Assembly (NCBI GenBank): GCA_919903585.1
Contig: CAKKST010000392.1
Location: 12,050 to 28,871 of the forward strand
Reading direction: 5' to 3'
Length of the DNA stretch: 16,822 nt
Source: Nitrospiria bacterium
GTDB lineage: Bacteria > Nitrospirota > CAKKRA01 > 9FT-COMBO-42-15
Shown here: one piece after another, positions 6,512-13,557 of the stretch
How positions within the stretch are numbered: the stretch's first letter is position 1
Layout: each line of letters opens with the position of its first letter
The notes under the pieces: generated by a model
What the model was told of the DNA's origin: nothing
The model's input: only the letters and a program-made list of their open reading frames with translations
The model's database searches: none
Made by a program: the position numbers and the translations under genes

Positions 6512-8089
6512 CTACAGCTTTATCTGTTTTGCTGATAAAACATTGGGAAGTTTTTTAATTTGTTCTAATAGAGATGGCGGCACAGGGGAATCAATTCCAA
6601 CCACTGTTATGGCCTTCCCGCCTGCCTTTACCCTTCCGAAGTGCATCTTCGCAATATTTATATTATTCTGGCCGAGTATGTTTCCAATATTTCCAATTAG
6701 ACCCGGCTTGTCATTATTGTCAAGAATGAGCATATACCCCTCTGGTATTGCCTCAATGGGAAATTCGTCTATCTGGACAATCCTCGGGTCTTTTTTATTA
6801 TATAAAGTGCCTGAGACGACACCCGTCTTATTGCCCGCTTTTACCTTCAATGTTATAAGGCTTGTGAAGTCCTCAACATCTGAGACCTTTGATTCCTTAA
6901 CATTTATCCCGCGCTCCCTCGCAATTATCGGCGCATTTACATAATTTACAATCTGGGTCAGGATTGGTGTTAATAGCCCCTTTAATACGGCTATTGTGAT
7001 AGGCGCAACATTAAATTCAGCCACATCTCCCCTGTATTCAACTGTCACCTCTGTTAATGCACCCTCATATAACTGCCCCTCAAAACTCCCGAGCCTCTCA
7101 GCAAGCGTAATAAAGGGCTGGAGCTTTGGCAGTTGATCAGCAGATACAGAGGGGACATTTACTGCATTCCTTACTGTGCCATGTATAAAGAAGTCCACAA
7201 TCTGCTCCGCAATCGCTGTTGCCACATTCTCCTGCGCCTCTGTTGTCTGTGCGCCGAGATGCGGCGTCCCAATAAAATTCTCAAGTGTAATTAAGGGATT
7301 GTTTACAGGCGGCTCATTTTCAAAGACATCAAAGGCAGCAGCAGCCGCCTTGCCGCTCTTTAGCGCCTCATATAAATCCTGCTCATTAACAATCCCGCCG
7401 CGGGCGCAGTTTATTATCCTTACACCGTTTTTCATCTTGGCAATTGTATCCTTGTTAATGAGGCCCTTGGTCTCCTTTGTCATTGGTGTATGGATAGTAA
7501 TGAAATCCGACCTCTTATAAAGCTCATCAAGACTTACGAGTTCAATCCCCATCTCCTTTACCCGTTCTGGGGAGATAAATGGGTCATAGGCAATGACATT
7601 CATCTTCAGACCTATAGCCCGGTTGGCAACTATGCCTCCTATATTTCCAATGCCAATGATGCCGAGTGTCTTGCCGCTAAGCTCAACGCCCATGAATTTC
7701 TTCTTTTCCCACTGTCCCTGCCTTAGCAGGGCTGCTGCCTGCGGTATATACCTTGCTGCGGCAAAAAGCATGCCTATTGTATGCTCTGCTGTGGTAATGG
7801 TATTGCCGCCGGGCGTATTCATTACAACAACACCCCTCTTTGTTGCAGCAGGTATGTCAACATTATCAAGGCCTGAACCCGGCCTGCCGATTATCTTTAA
7901 TTTTTTAGCTGCCTCAAGCACCTCCTCAGTAACACTCGTTGCGCTCCTTATAATCAGGGCATCATAATTGCCTATGGCAGACAACAGCTCCTCAGGTGTT
8001 GTCTTAGCCCTCGCATCCACCTCAAGGCCAGCCTTTTCTAAGATTTCTATTCCTTGCTTTGATAAATTGTCGCTTATCAGCACCTTCAT
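6512..8089 (-). CDS. serA: D-3-phosphoglycerate dehydrogenase, long ACT-containing form
   Basis: Oxidises 3-phosphoglycerate to 3-phosphohydroxypyruvate with NAD+, the first step of serine synthesis. At 525 residues it is the long form, with substrate domain, nucleotide domain, intervening domain and C-terminal ACT domain. The Rossmann motif is GIGNIGG (146-152), and the catalytic residues are Arg230 (NCARGG), Glu259 (FENEP) and His277 (TPHLGA). The intervening domain spans about 315-445 and the ACT domain about 451-525, beginning at GYMLILDNNDKPG; ACT usually mediates serine feedback. Its ATG overlaps the TGA of the upstream aminotransferase as ATGA (8086-8089), so translation is probably coupled. 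hisZ follows after 8 bases. Confidence 0.96.
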   Translation of the reverse strand: MKVLISDNLSKQGIEILEKAGLEVDARAKTTPEELLSAIGNYDALIIRSATSVTEEVLEAAKKLKIIGRPGSGLDNVDIPAATKRGVVVMNTPGGNTITTAEHTIGMLFAAARYIPQAAALLRQGQWEKKKFMGVELSGKTLGIIGIGNIGGIVANRAIGLKMNVIAYDPFISPERVKEMGIELVSLDELYKRSDFITIHTPMTKETKGLINKDTIAKMKNGVRIINCARGGIVNEQDLYEALKSGKAAAAAFDVFENEPPVNNPLITLENFIGTPHLGAQTTEAQENVATAIAEQIVDFFIHGTVRNAVNVPSVSADQLPKLQPFITLAERLGSFEGQLYEGALTEVTVEYRGDVAEFNVAPITIAVLKGLLTPILTQIVNYVNAPIIARERGINVKESKVSDVEDFTSLITLKVKAGNKTGVVSGTLYNKKDPRIVQIDEFPIEAIPEGYMLILDNNDKPGLIGNIGNILGQNNINIAKMHFGRVKAGGKAITVVGIDSPVPPSLLEQIKKLPNVLSAKQIKL

Positions 8090-9225
8090 CTGATCAATAC
8101 CTCTTCTGCTGCGCCAACACCCTTGCCAAGTTCAAGCTTATATCCCATGCCTTTTAACACCATCTCTACCCCTGAAATAGCAGTGATAACATCAAATGTA
8201 TCTGCATAACCGAGATGGGCAATCCTGAATATCTTGCCTTTAAGGTGATCCTGCCCGCCTGCAGCAGTGATCCCATACTTTTCCCTCAGTTCTTTATATA
8301 TCTTCTGGCCGTCAAAGCCGTCAGGTGCGTATACTGCAGTCAGCGCATCAGTCGGCGATTCCTTTGGGAATAAGGGAAGGCCTATCGCCTGCACACCCTT
8401 TCTTGTTGCCTCTGCAAGCCTGCTGTGTCTTTTAAATATATTCTCAAGCCCCTCCTTCTTCATCATCCTCAATGCCTCGCAGAGCCCGATGATAAGAGAG
8501 ACAGCAGAGGTAAAATTCGTCTGATTCTTTAAAAGATTATCCCTTTCCTTTTTAAAATTAAAATAAAACTTCGGGGCCTTTGCCTTATCCGCAAACTTCC
8601 ATGCCTTATCACTTACGCTTACAAATGCAAGGCCCGGCGGAAGCATTAGCGCCTTCTGCGAGCCTGTGATCACCACATCAAGCCCCCAATCATCTGTCTT
8701 TATATCAAAGACGCCGAGGGCTGTTATGGCATCCACAACCAAAATAGTATCTGCATATTTCCTTACAATATCTGAAACGGCCTTTGTATTGTGGGCAACG
8801 GCTGTTGATGTCTCGCTTGCCTGCATGAGCACAGCCTTAATTGCAGGATCCTTTTTCAGCGCCTCCTCCACCTGCTCGGGTTTTACTGCATAGCCCCACT
8901 CTACCTTTATCTCTACAGGTGTAATGCCATAGGCCTGGCATATCTTTAACCATCTTTCACCAAACTTTCCGCCATTAATAACAAGCGCCTTATCACCGGG
9001 TGAAAGGAAATTCGTAACTGACCCCTCCATCCCGCCTGTACCGCTGGATGATAAAATCAATACATCATTCTTTGTCTGAAACAGCCATTTCAGATTGCCC
9101 CTTACCTCTTCAAAAATAGGGAGGAATTCAGGCGCCCTGTGATGGATAATGGGCATTGCCATTGCGATCAATACCTCGGGCGGGACAGGTGTAGGCCCCG
9201 GTGCAAGTAAATATCTTTTAAGCAT
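8086..9225 (-). CDS. Class V PLP aminotransferase (alanine-glyoxylate/serine-pyruvate type), possible phosphoserine transaminase
   Basis: A 379-residue fold-type I PLP enzyme of the alanine-glyoxylate/serine-pyruvate family. It shows LAPGPTPVPPEV near the start, phosphate-binding SSGTGG (60-65), cofactor Asp165 in VVDAITALG and Schiff-base Lys191 in GSQKALMLPPG. The stop overlaps the serA start, an arrangement in which this family is thought to supply the phosphoserine transaminase step when SerC is absent; that role is inference here. Alternatives are serine-glyoxylate or alanine-glyoxylate transamination. GAGGAG lies 6 bases before ATG 9225. It is the first gene of the operon with serA and hisZ, and a small hairpin lies in its leader. 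Confidence 0.92.
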   Translation of the reverse strand: MLKRYLLAPGPTPVPPEVLIAMAMPIIHHRAPEFLPIFEEVRGNLKWLFQTKNDVLILSSSGTGGMEGSVTNFLSPGDKALVINGGKFGERWLKICQAYGITPVEIKVEWGYAVKPEQVEEALKKDPAIKAVLMQASETSTAVAHNTKAVSDIVRKYADTILVVDAITALGVFDIKTDDWGLDVVITGSQKALMLPPGLAFVSVSDKAWKFADKAKAPKFYFNFKKERDNLLKNQTNFTSAVSLIIGLCEALRMMKKEGLENIFKRHSRLAEATRKGVQAIGLPLFPKESPTDALTAVYAPDGFDGQKIYKELREKYGITAAGGQDHLKGKIFRIAHLGYADTFDVITAISGVEMVLKGMGYKLELGKGVGAAEEVLIR

Positions 9226-9249
9226 TACAAACTCTCCTCAAATAAAATA

Positions 9250-9267
9250 ACCCCATATTTATGGGGT
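9250..9267. promoter_or_regulatory. 7-bp hairpin upstream of the aminotransferase operon
   Basis: ACCCCAT (9250-9256) and ATGGGGT (9261-9267) form a perfect 7-bp stem with a 4-base loop, 24 bases before the aminotransferase ATG. It could be an operator or a leader structure. No tract of Us follows it. Confidence 0.45.
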
Positions 9268-9281
9268 ATAAATTAAACGTT

Positions 9282-9311
9282 AAACTAACATAATAACCAT
9301 ATTATTGTCAA
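9282..9311 (-). promoter_or_regulatory. Candidate promoter of the aminotransferase-serA-hisZ operon
   Basis: A perfect TTGACA lies on the minus strand at 9306-9311. The best -10 at normal spacing is weak (TAGTTT at 9282-9287, 18-base spacer, or TTAGTT at 9283-9288, 17-base spacer). The -35 box is convincing; the -10 is not, so an activator or another start is possible. Confidence 0.4.
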
Positions 9312-9327
9312 GGGGAATGGAAGCGGT

Positions 9328-9744
9328 TTATCTGGTCTCTTCCTCCATCTTGGATACATTTCTGATTACAACAAATATCCGCTGGTTGTTGTCTGCCTCA
9401 TCCATTGGAAATAAAAAGAAACCGAGCTCATCCTGCCTGAAGCTATAGGTATAACCGCTTATTACCTCGCCGTCAGGAAAGGTAACCTTTACCCGTTTGC
9501 CCACATCACCCGGCACCCTCTTTGGCGCAGAGGCATGTTTATCACCTTCCTTTTTGCCGTAAAAATCCCTCACAAAAAATATGGCCTTCATTACAGGGAC
9601 CGAGACCTCTTTTATCTTATCAGTATCATCATCCCTGTATATTATGTGAAAGTTCTCCCTTACAGGGACAAAATCATTGGTAACACCCCTCATGATAGTC
9701 CCGTCCAGAAATTTTATTACAACCTTATTGGATAACTGAACCAC
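9328..9744 (-). CDS. Small conserved-looking protein with two internal repeats
   Basis: A 138-residue protein from GTG 9744. It has two related segments, VVIKFLDGTIMRGVTNDF (8-25) and VKVTFPDGEVISGYTYSF (86-102 region), each a beta-hairpin with F-x-DG and a later Gly, joined by a charged linker (about 62-82). I recall similar short proteins with an F-x-DG repeat in Nitrospirota and Desulfobacterota, but cannot name the family or function with confidence. It lacks membrane segments and cysteines. The frame stays open to a TTG at 9801, but that would put the start inside the -35 box of its own predicted promoter; GTG 9744 lies downstream of the promoter, has a purine-rich AAAGGCGG stretch ahead, and begins where repeat one begins. 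It is divergent from the Mut7-C gene. Confidence 0.72.
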   Translation of the reverse strand: MVQLSNKVVIKFLDGTIMRGVTNDFVPVRENFHIIYRDDDTDKIKEVSVPVMKAIFFVRDFYGKKEGDKHASAPKRVPGDVGKRVKVTFPDGEVISGYTYSFRQDELGFFLFPMDEADNNQRIFVVIRNVSKMEEETR

Positions 9745-9756
9745 ACCCCACCGCCT

Positions 9757-9786
9757 TTGACTAACCCTGCTAAGATAATATATAAT
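9757..9786 (+). promoter_or_regulatory. Promoter of the Mut7-C RNase-like gene
   Basis: TTGACT (9757-9762) and a perfect TATAAT (9781-9786) are 18 bases apart. The predicted start near 9793 leaves a short leader with AGGAGG (9801-9806) before TTG 9811. It rules out a start at the in-frame TTG 9757, which is the -35 box itself. Confidence 0.72.
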
Positions 9787-9801
9787 TATAAAGTTTGTCA
9801 A
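9772..9801 (-). promoter_or_regulatory. Promoter of the divergent two-repeat protein gene
   Basis: On the minus strand a perfect TTGACA (9796-9801) is followed after 18 bases by TATCTT (9772-9777); TATTAT at a 15-base spacing is an alternative -10. It interlocks with the plus-strand promoter at 9757-9786, and its -35 box abuts the plus-strand Shine-Dalgarno. Confidence 0.55.
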
Positions 9802-9810
9802 GGAGGAACT

Positions 9811-10302
9811 TTGAACAGGTTTATTGCAGACACCATGCTCGGAAGGCTTTCCACATGGCTCCGCATCATCGGCTATGATACACTATATTTTAAAGACATT
9901 GATGATGCATCGCTTTTGAGATTGGCAAGGGAAGAAGGGCGGGTCATACTCACAAGAGACACACTTTTATTAAAGAGGCGGGAGATAGGGGATTATGTAT
10001 TTATTAAAGATAATGAGCCGATAAATCAGCTCAAGCAGGTCATTGCTGTTTTATCTTTAAATACAAGAGACAATCTCTTCACGCGCTGTACCCGCTGTAA
10101 TGAAATACTCATATCAATAGAAAAGAAGTATATTGAAGATCTTGTGCCGGAATATGTATTTGAAACAAACAATATCTTTACACAATGCAGGATATGCAGG
10201 AGGGTATACTGGAAGGGCACACATTTTAAGAGGATTGAGGAGAGGTTGAAAGGTATAATTAAGGAATATGAAAAAATCATGCCAATTGATTGGCACAAAT
10301 GA
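9811..10302 (+). CDS. Mut7-C RNase-like protein (PIN-like fold plus zinc ribbon)
   Basis: A 163-residue protein starting at TTG 9811 with AAGGAGG four bases upstream. The N-terminal half matches the Mut7-C (formerly DUF82) PIN-like nuclease domain: RFIADTMLGRLSTWLRIIGYDT (3-24) with Asp7, DDASLLRLAREEGRVILTRD (31-50) with Asp50, and a following basic helix. The C-terminal half has CTRC (93-96) and CRIC (126-129), a zinc ribbon typical of the family. The acidic residues fit metal-dependent RNA cleavage, but no substrate is known for stand-alone bacterial members. It has its own promoter and no antitoxin-like partner downstream, so there is no case for a toxin-antitoxin pair. A two-hairpin repeat follows the stop. 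Confidence 0.88.
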   Translation: MNRFIADTMLGRLSTWLRIIGYDTLYFKDIDDASLLRLAREEGRVILTRDTLLLKRREIGDYVFIKDNEPINQLKQVIAVLSLNTRDNLFTRCTRCNEILISIEKKYIEDLVPEYVFETNNIFTQCRICRRVYWKGTHFKRIEERLKGIIKEYEKIMPIDWHK

Positions 10303-10315
10303 CAATGAAAATAAT

Positions 10316-10380
10316 AACAGACCTAAAGGTCTGTTTCTACGAATTGCGAGGTTTTGTAGAAACAGGTCTTTAGACCTGTT
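10316..10380. repeat. Paired-hairpin intergenic element (REP-like)
   Basis: Two perfect 8-bp hairpins, AACAGACC/GGTCTGTT (10316-10335, loop TAAA) and AACAGGTC/GACCTGTT (10361-10380, loop TTTA), flank an inner stem TTTCTAC/GTAGAAA (10334-10340, 10356-10362). The whole can also fold as one 25-bp hairpin with four non-Watson-Crick positions. It lies 14 bases after the Mut7-C stop and just before the next gene's Shine-Dalgarno. It may end or attenuate transcription, but no strong U-tract is present. Confidence 0.78.
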
Positions 10381-10398
10381 AAAAAAAGGGATTTTCAG

Positions 10399-11220
10399 GT
10401 GAAAGATAATAATTACTTCAGGCTTATAATCTCAAAAGACAATAATGGCTTTATGAACATGGCCATTGATGAGGCAATTGCCATCTCATGCAGGAAGAAA
10501 CTATCGCCCCCTGCTTTAAGGTTATACACATGGAGTCCCCCCTGTATCTCTATCGGATATTTTCAGGATATAAAAGAAGTCAATATTCAGGAATGTAAGA
10601 GGCAGAAAATAGATATCGTAAGACGGCTTACAGGCGGTAAGGCGGTGCTGCATAATAAGGAGATAACCTACAGCATTATCTCGCCTGTGAAAAGCCCCAT
10701 CTTCCCGGCTGACATAAAAGGGTCATACAAAAAAATAGCGCAGGGCCTGCTGCTCGGGCTTAAGAACATGGGTATCTCAGCAGAGATTGCAGAAGACAGG
10801 GCAAAGGAGCTTCACAGATTCTCATGTTTTTTGAATACCTCATTTTATGAAATAACGGTTAAAGGCAAAAAACTAATTGGAAGCGCGCAGAAGCGGTGGA
10901 AAGATATTTTTTTACAGCACGGCTCCATAATCATTTCTTCGCCATATTCATTACTTTCAGATTTAATAAACTTCAAAGACCAAGAAGAAAAAAGGGATTT
11001 CCTCAGGCTTCATGCAGAAAAGGGCACATCAATATCTGAGGAATTAAAAAGAAATGCCTCTGAGGGTGAAATAATAGATGCAATTAAAAAAGGCCTTGAA
11101 GATGGAATCGGAATCAGGCTGAAAAAAGATAGGTTGACTAAAGAAGAAAAAATAGATGCGCACAGGCTCTTTACTGAAAAATACAATACCCGACGCTGGA
11201 ATTATAACCACCTGCCTTGA
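10399..11220 (+). CDS. LipM-like octanoyltransferase (lipoate-protein ligase A family)
   Basis: A 273-residue member of the BPL/LplA/LipB fold, likely moving octanoyl from acyl carrier protein to a lipoyl domain (often GcvH). It begins FRLIISKDNNGFMNMAIDEAI, then LRLYTWSPPCISIGYFQ (40-56), RRLTGGKAVLHNKEITYSI (75-93), then Cys143 in FSCFLNTSFYE, Lys158 in KGKKLIGSAQKR (155-166) and LQHGSI (172-177). The Cys in this position and the GSAQ-x7-LQHGSI motif fit LipM rather than an ATP-dependent ligase. GTG 10399 is the chosen start, with AAAGGG 8 bases ahead. Lipoate ligase is the alternative. No lipA or lipoyl-domain gene is in view, and no promoter stands out upstream, so read-through from the Mut7-C gene is possible. 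Confidence 0.85.
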   Translation: MKDNNYFRLIISKDNNGFMNMAIDEAIAISCRKKLSPPALRLYTWSPPCISIGYFQDIKEVNIQECKRQKIDIVRRLTGGKAVLHNKEITYSIISPVKSPIFPADIKGSYKKIAQGLLLGLKNMGISAEIAEDRAKELHRFSCFLNTSFYEITVKGKKLIGSAQKRWKDIFLQHGSIIISSPYSLLSDLINFKDQEEKRDFLRLHAEKGTSISEELKRNASEGEIIDAIKKGLEDGIGIRLKKDRLTKEEKIDAHRLFTEKYNTRRWNYNHLP

Positions 11221-11270
11221 CCTTAATAGGGTTTTTTGGTATATTTAAATAGAAGGAGCGGCGTTTTTTC

Positions 11271-11299
11271 TTGACAATAGTAATAGAAAAAGGTATCTT
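11271..11299 (+). promoter_or_regulatory. Promoter of the mltD-like gene
   Basis: A perfect TTGACA (11271-11276) and TATCTT (11294-11299, 4 of 6) are 17 bases apart. The predicted start near 11306 gives an untranslated leader of about 155 bases that contains the repeat at 11330-11445. The rest of the gap after the LipM-like gene (11221-11270) shows nothing else. Confidence 0.6.
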
Positions 11300-11329
11300 T
11301 TCAACGGCTTTTAAAAATAATTGTTAATA

Positions 11330-11445
11330 GGGCTTCACAAAAATCGTTTCGCCCTTGATTACACAGATTACAAGAAACAGATTACACTGATAAGAGGAAG
11401 TTTTAATCTGCGTAATCGCTTTTAAGAATCTGTGTAATCATCTAA
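11330..11445. repeat. Degenerate second copy of the GATTACACAGAT element
   Basis: CCTTGATTACACAGATTA (11353-11370) is identical to 3641-3658. A second direct unit (11379-11392) and two inverted units (about 11401-11418 and 11426-11440) follow in the same order as in the 3611-3759 element, with changed bases. GGGC (11330-11333) and GCCC (11351-11354) keep the position of the first hairpin. The outer TGTTGAAAAA repeats are not recognisable. It lies in the leader of the mltD-like gene. Confidence 0.65.
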
Positions 11446-11460
11446 TATAGGGAGGTAAGG

Positions 11461-12966
11461 TTGAAGAAAAAAAGTAAAAAAACCGGATATCTTTTGTTTA
11501 TCATCCCCTTCTCTTTTTTAATTTCATCCTGCTCAGCAAATCTTCTTGCCATTAAAGAAACACCCAAGACAGAACCGAATAAGATACAAATAGATAAAGA
11601 TACAAAAAACCTTGCCAAAGGCGAGATAGATAATTCATCTTCATTATCCAATGATCATCAACAGCAAACGCCTGACATTCAACATTACACAGCAATAATA
11701 GTAGTAGAGCCTCCGCCTGCCACTGATGTAGAAAACCTGAATGCGCCCGCAAATGAGGAAGAATTTGCAGAAACAGAAAAAGCTATTCCAGAGGGGGAAG
11801 AGGAGATAACCTATGATGTGCCTATTGTTGTTAATAACAGCGTTGAGGCGCATTTAGAATATTTTAAGACCCGTGGCAGAGAAAAATTTGAATTATGGCT
11901 GTCAAGGTCTGGCAGATATATTCCAATGATGAAGGATATACTTCGTAAGAAGGAGCTGCCTGAGGACCTTGTGTATTTAGCATTAATTGAAAGCGGATTT
12001 AATCCTAATGCCTATTCAAGGGCTAAGGCTGCAGGGCCATGGCAATTTATGAAATATACCGGGAAAAGATATGGTCTTAAGATAGACTGGTGGATTGATG
12101 AGCGCCGCGACCCCAAAAAGTCAACGATTGCTGCGGCAAATTATCTGACCGATCTTTATAATATGTTCGGCTCCTGGGACCTTGCAATGGCATCATATAA
12201 CGGAGGCGAGGGAAGGGTTCAGCGGGCAATGGCAAGAACAAAGACAGATGACTTCTGGCAGCTAAAAAAAACGCGCCACCTCCACAAAGAAACCAGGAAC
12301 TATGTACCCAAATATATGGCAGCGACAATCATTGCAAAGAACCCGGTGGAATATGACTTTGACATAAATTATCTTGAGCCAATACAATACGATGAGGTTC
12401 AAATAGAAGAGAGCACTGACCTGAGGGTCATTGCAAGGTGTGCTGGTGTTACCTATGAAGAAATTAAGGAGCTAAATCCTGAATTAAGGAAATGGGTTAC
12501 CCCGCCAAATGTAAACAGGTATATTCTAAAAATTCCTACAGGTACAAAGGAAATATTCCTTGAAAATTATAGCAAGATACCTTCTGATGAGAAGGTAATA
12601 TGGGAGAGACACCTTGTAAAAAAGGGTGAGACCATATCTTTCATTGCAAGAAAATATCGTGTAACCGTTGATGACCTGAAAAGGATTAATCTGTTAAAGA
12701 ATGGGGTAATCAGGGAAGGCGATCACCTGTTAATCCCTCATGCACCTGAGGGGACAAAGGCAAGTATCAGGCTTGCCAGCACACCCCTAACAGAGGGAAA
12801 ACATACGGTCTATCACAGAATAAAAAAGGGCGACACCCTGTGGAAGATAGCAAAAAATTATAATGTCTCCATAGCAAGTATAAAAGAATGGAACAGACTT
12901 AAAAGCGCTAAAGACCTTCGGGCCGGCAAAAGCCTGAAGCTGATTGTGAATGCTGATGACCTATAA
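11461..12966 (+). CDS. mltD: Membrane-bound lytic murein transglycosylase D-like lipoprotein with LysM repeats
   Basis: A 501-residue peptidoglycan-cleaving enzyme. A basic N-terminus and hydrophobic core end at a lipobox-like ISSC with Cys24, so it is probably a lipoprotein. A low-complexity acidic linker (about 30-120) leads to the SLT domain: ELPEDLVYLALIESGF (165-180) with catalytic Glu177, then AAGPWQFM (190-197) and MASYNGGEGRV (243-253). The C-terminus has a degenerate LysM-like stretch (about 319-359) and two good LysM domains (about 384-425, HLVKKGETISFIARKY, and 451-496, YHRIKKGDTLWKIAKNY). TTG 11461 is chosen because GGGAGG lies 6 bases upstream and the signal sequence starts there. 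The stop overlaps the end of iorB on the other strand by 6 bases. Confidence 0.94.
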   Translation: MKKKSKKTGYLLFIIPFSFLISSCSANLLAIKETPKTEPNKIQIDKDTKNLAKGEIDNSSSLSNDHQQQTPDIQHYTAIIVVEPPPATDVENLNAPANEEEFAETEKAIPEGEEEITYDVPIVVNNSVEAHLEYFKTRGREKFELWLSRSGRYIPMMKDILRKKELPEDLVYLALIESGFNPNAYSRAKAAGPWQFMKYTGKRYGLKIDWWIDERRDPKKSTIAAANYLTDLYNMFGSWDLAMASYNGGEGRVQRAMARTKTDDFWQLKKTRHLHKETRNYVPKYMAATIIAKNPVEYDFDINYLEPIQYDEVQIEESTDLRVIARCAGVTYEEIKELNPELRKWVTPPNVNRYILKIPTGTKEIFLENYSKIPSDEKVIWERHLVKKGETISFIARKYRVTVDDLKRINLLKNGVIREGDHLLIPHAPEGTKASIRLASTPLTEGKHTVYHRIKKGDTLWKIAKNYNVSIASIKEWNRLKSAKDLRAGKSLKLIVNADDL

Positions 12967-13557
12967 TCCAACTCGTCTGCCGAGTTTAAAGGCGTGGAGA
13001 TTTTTTTCAACAGAGGACGGCGGGACGCATCTCTTGATTACACCTTCCCACAGTGTCTGCTCAAATGGAAGATAATTTGACAGCCTGCCGAGGAGAACAA
13101 GGTTTACAGCTCTATTATCACCTGCCTTTTCAGCAATTGCAAACCCGTCCATCAACTCTGCATCCTTATATCTCTTTTTGATTAATTCAAAGTCATCTTT
13201 GGGATGTTTATTTTCTTTTCCATTGTAGATAGAGATAGGATATATCTTCTGATTGTTCACAATAATCCTGCATTTCTCACTGAGGATATTCAGACAGCGA
13301 AGCGCCTCTAATATCTCAAAGGCGATTAAGAAATCTACTTCACCTTCTCTGATAATAGGAGAGTATACCTTCTCGCCAATTCTTACCTGACTGACAACAG
13401 AACCGCCGCGCTGCGACATGCCATGGATATCGCTCTTCTTAACATCCAGTCCTGCCGCATGGGCAATCTCAGATAATATATCACTGGCAAGAAGCACCCC
13501 CTGCCCTCCTACACCGGCAAAAAGGAGATTTATTGTTTTATTAAAATCTTTTTTCAA
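12961..13557 (-). CDS. iorB: Indolepyruvate ferredoxin oxidoreductase beta subunit
   Basis: The gamma-type subunit of the 2-oxoacid:ferredoxin oxidoreductase that oxidises indolepyruvate and related aryl pyruvates to aryl-acetyl-CoA. The 198-residue protein has NLLFAGVGGQGVLLASDIL near the start (GVGGQG at 15-20) and SDIHGMSQRGGSVVSQVR (42-59), both typical of IorB. TTG 13557 is chosen because TAGGAG lies 10 bases upstream, homology starts soon after, and it overlaps the iorA stop as TTGA; the longer open frame to 13611 would extend back through iorA's last codons. It is the last gene of the operon and meets the mltD-like gene tail to tail. Confidence 0.93.
   Translation of the reverse strand: MKKDFNKTINLLFAGVGGQGVLLASDILSEIAHAAGLDVKKSDIHGMSQRGGSVVSQVRIGEKVYSPIIREGEVDFLIAFEILEALRCLNILSEKCRIIVNNQKIYPISIYNGKENKHPKDDFELIKKRYKDAELMDGFAIAEKAGDNRAVNLVLLGRLSNYLPFEQTLWEGVIKRCVPPSSVEKNLHAFKLGRRVGL

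Noticed and set aside
9745..9801. Longer start (TTG 9801) for the two-repeat protein
   Set aside because: The codon is within the TTGACA -35 box of the gene's own predicted promoter, and the added residues show no repeat homology.
9811..10302. Toxin of a toxin-antitoxin pair
   Set aside because: The PIN-like fold invites the idea, but there is no small co-transcribed antitoxin, and the zinc-ribbon Mut7-C form is not a typical toxin.
10316..10335. Strong intrinsic terminator after the Mut7-C gene
   Set aside because: The 8-bp hairpin is followed by TCTAC and not by a run of Ts, so efficient termination is not supported.
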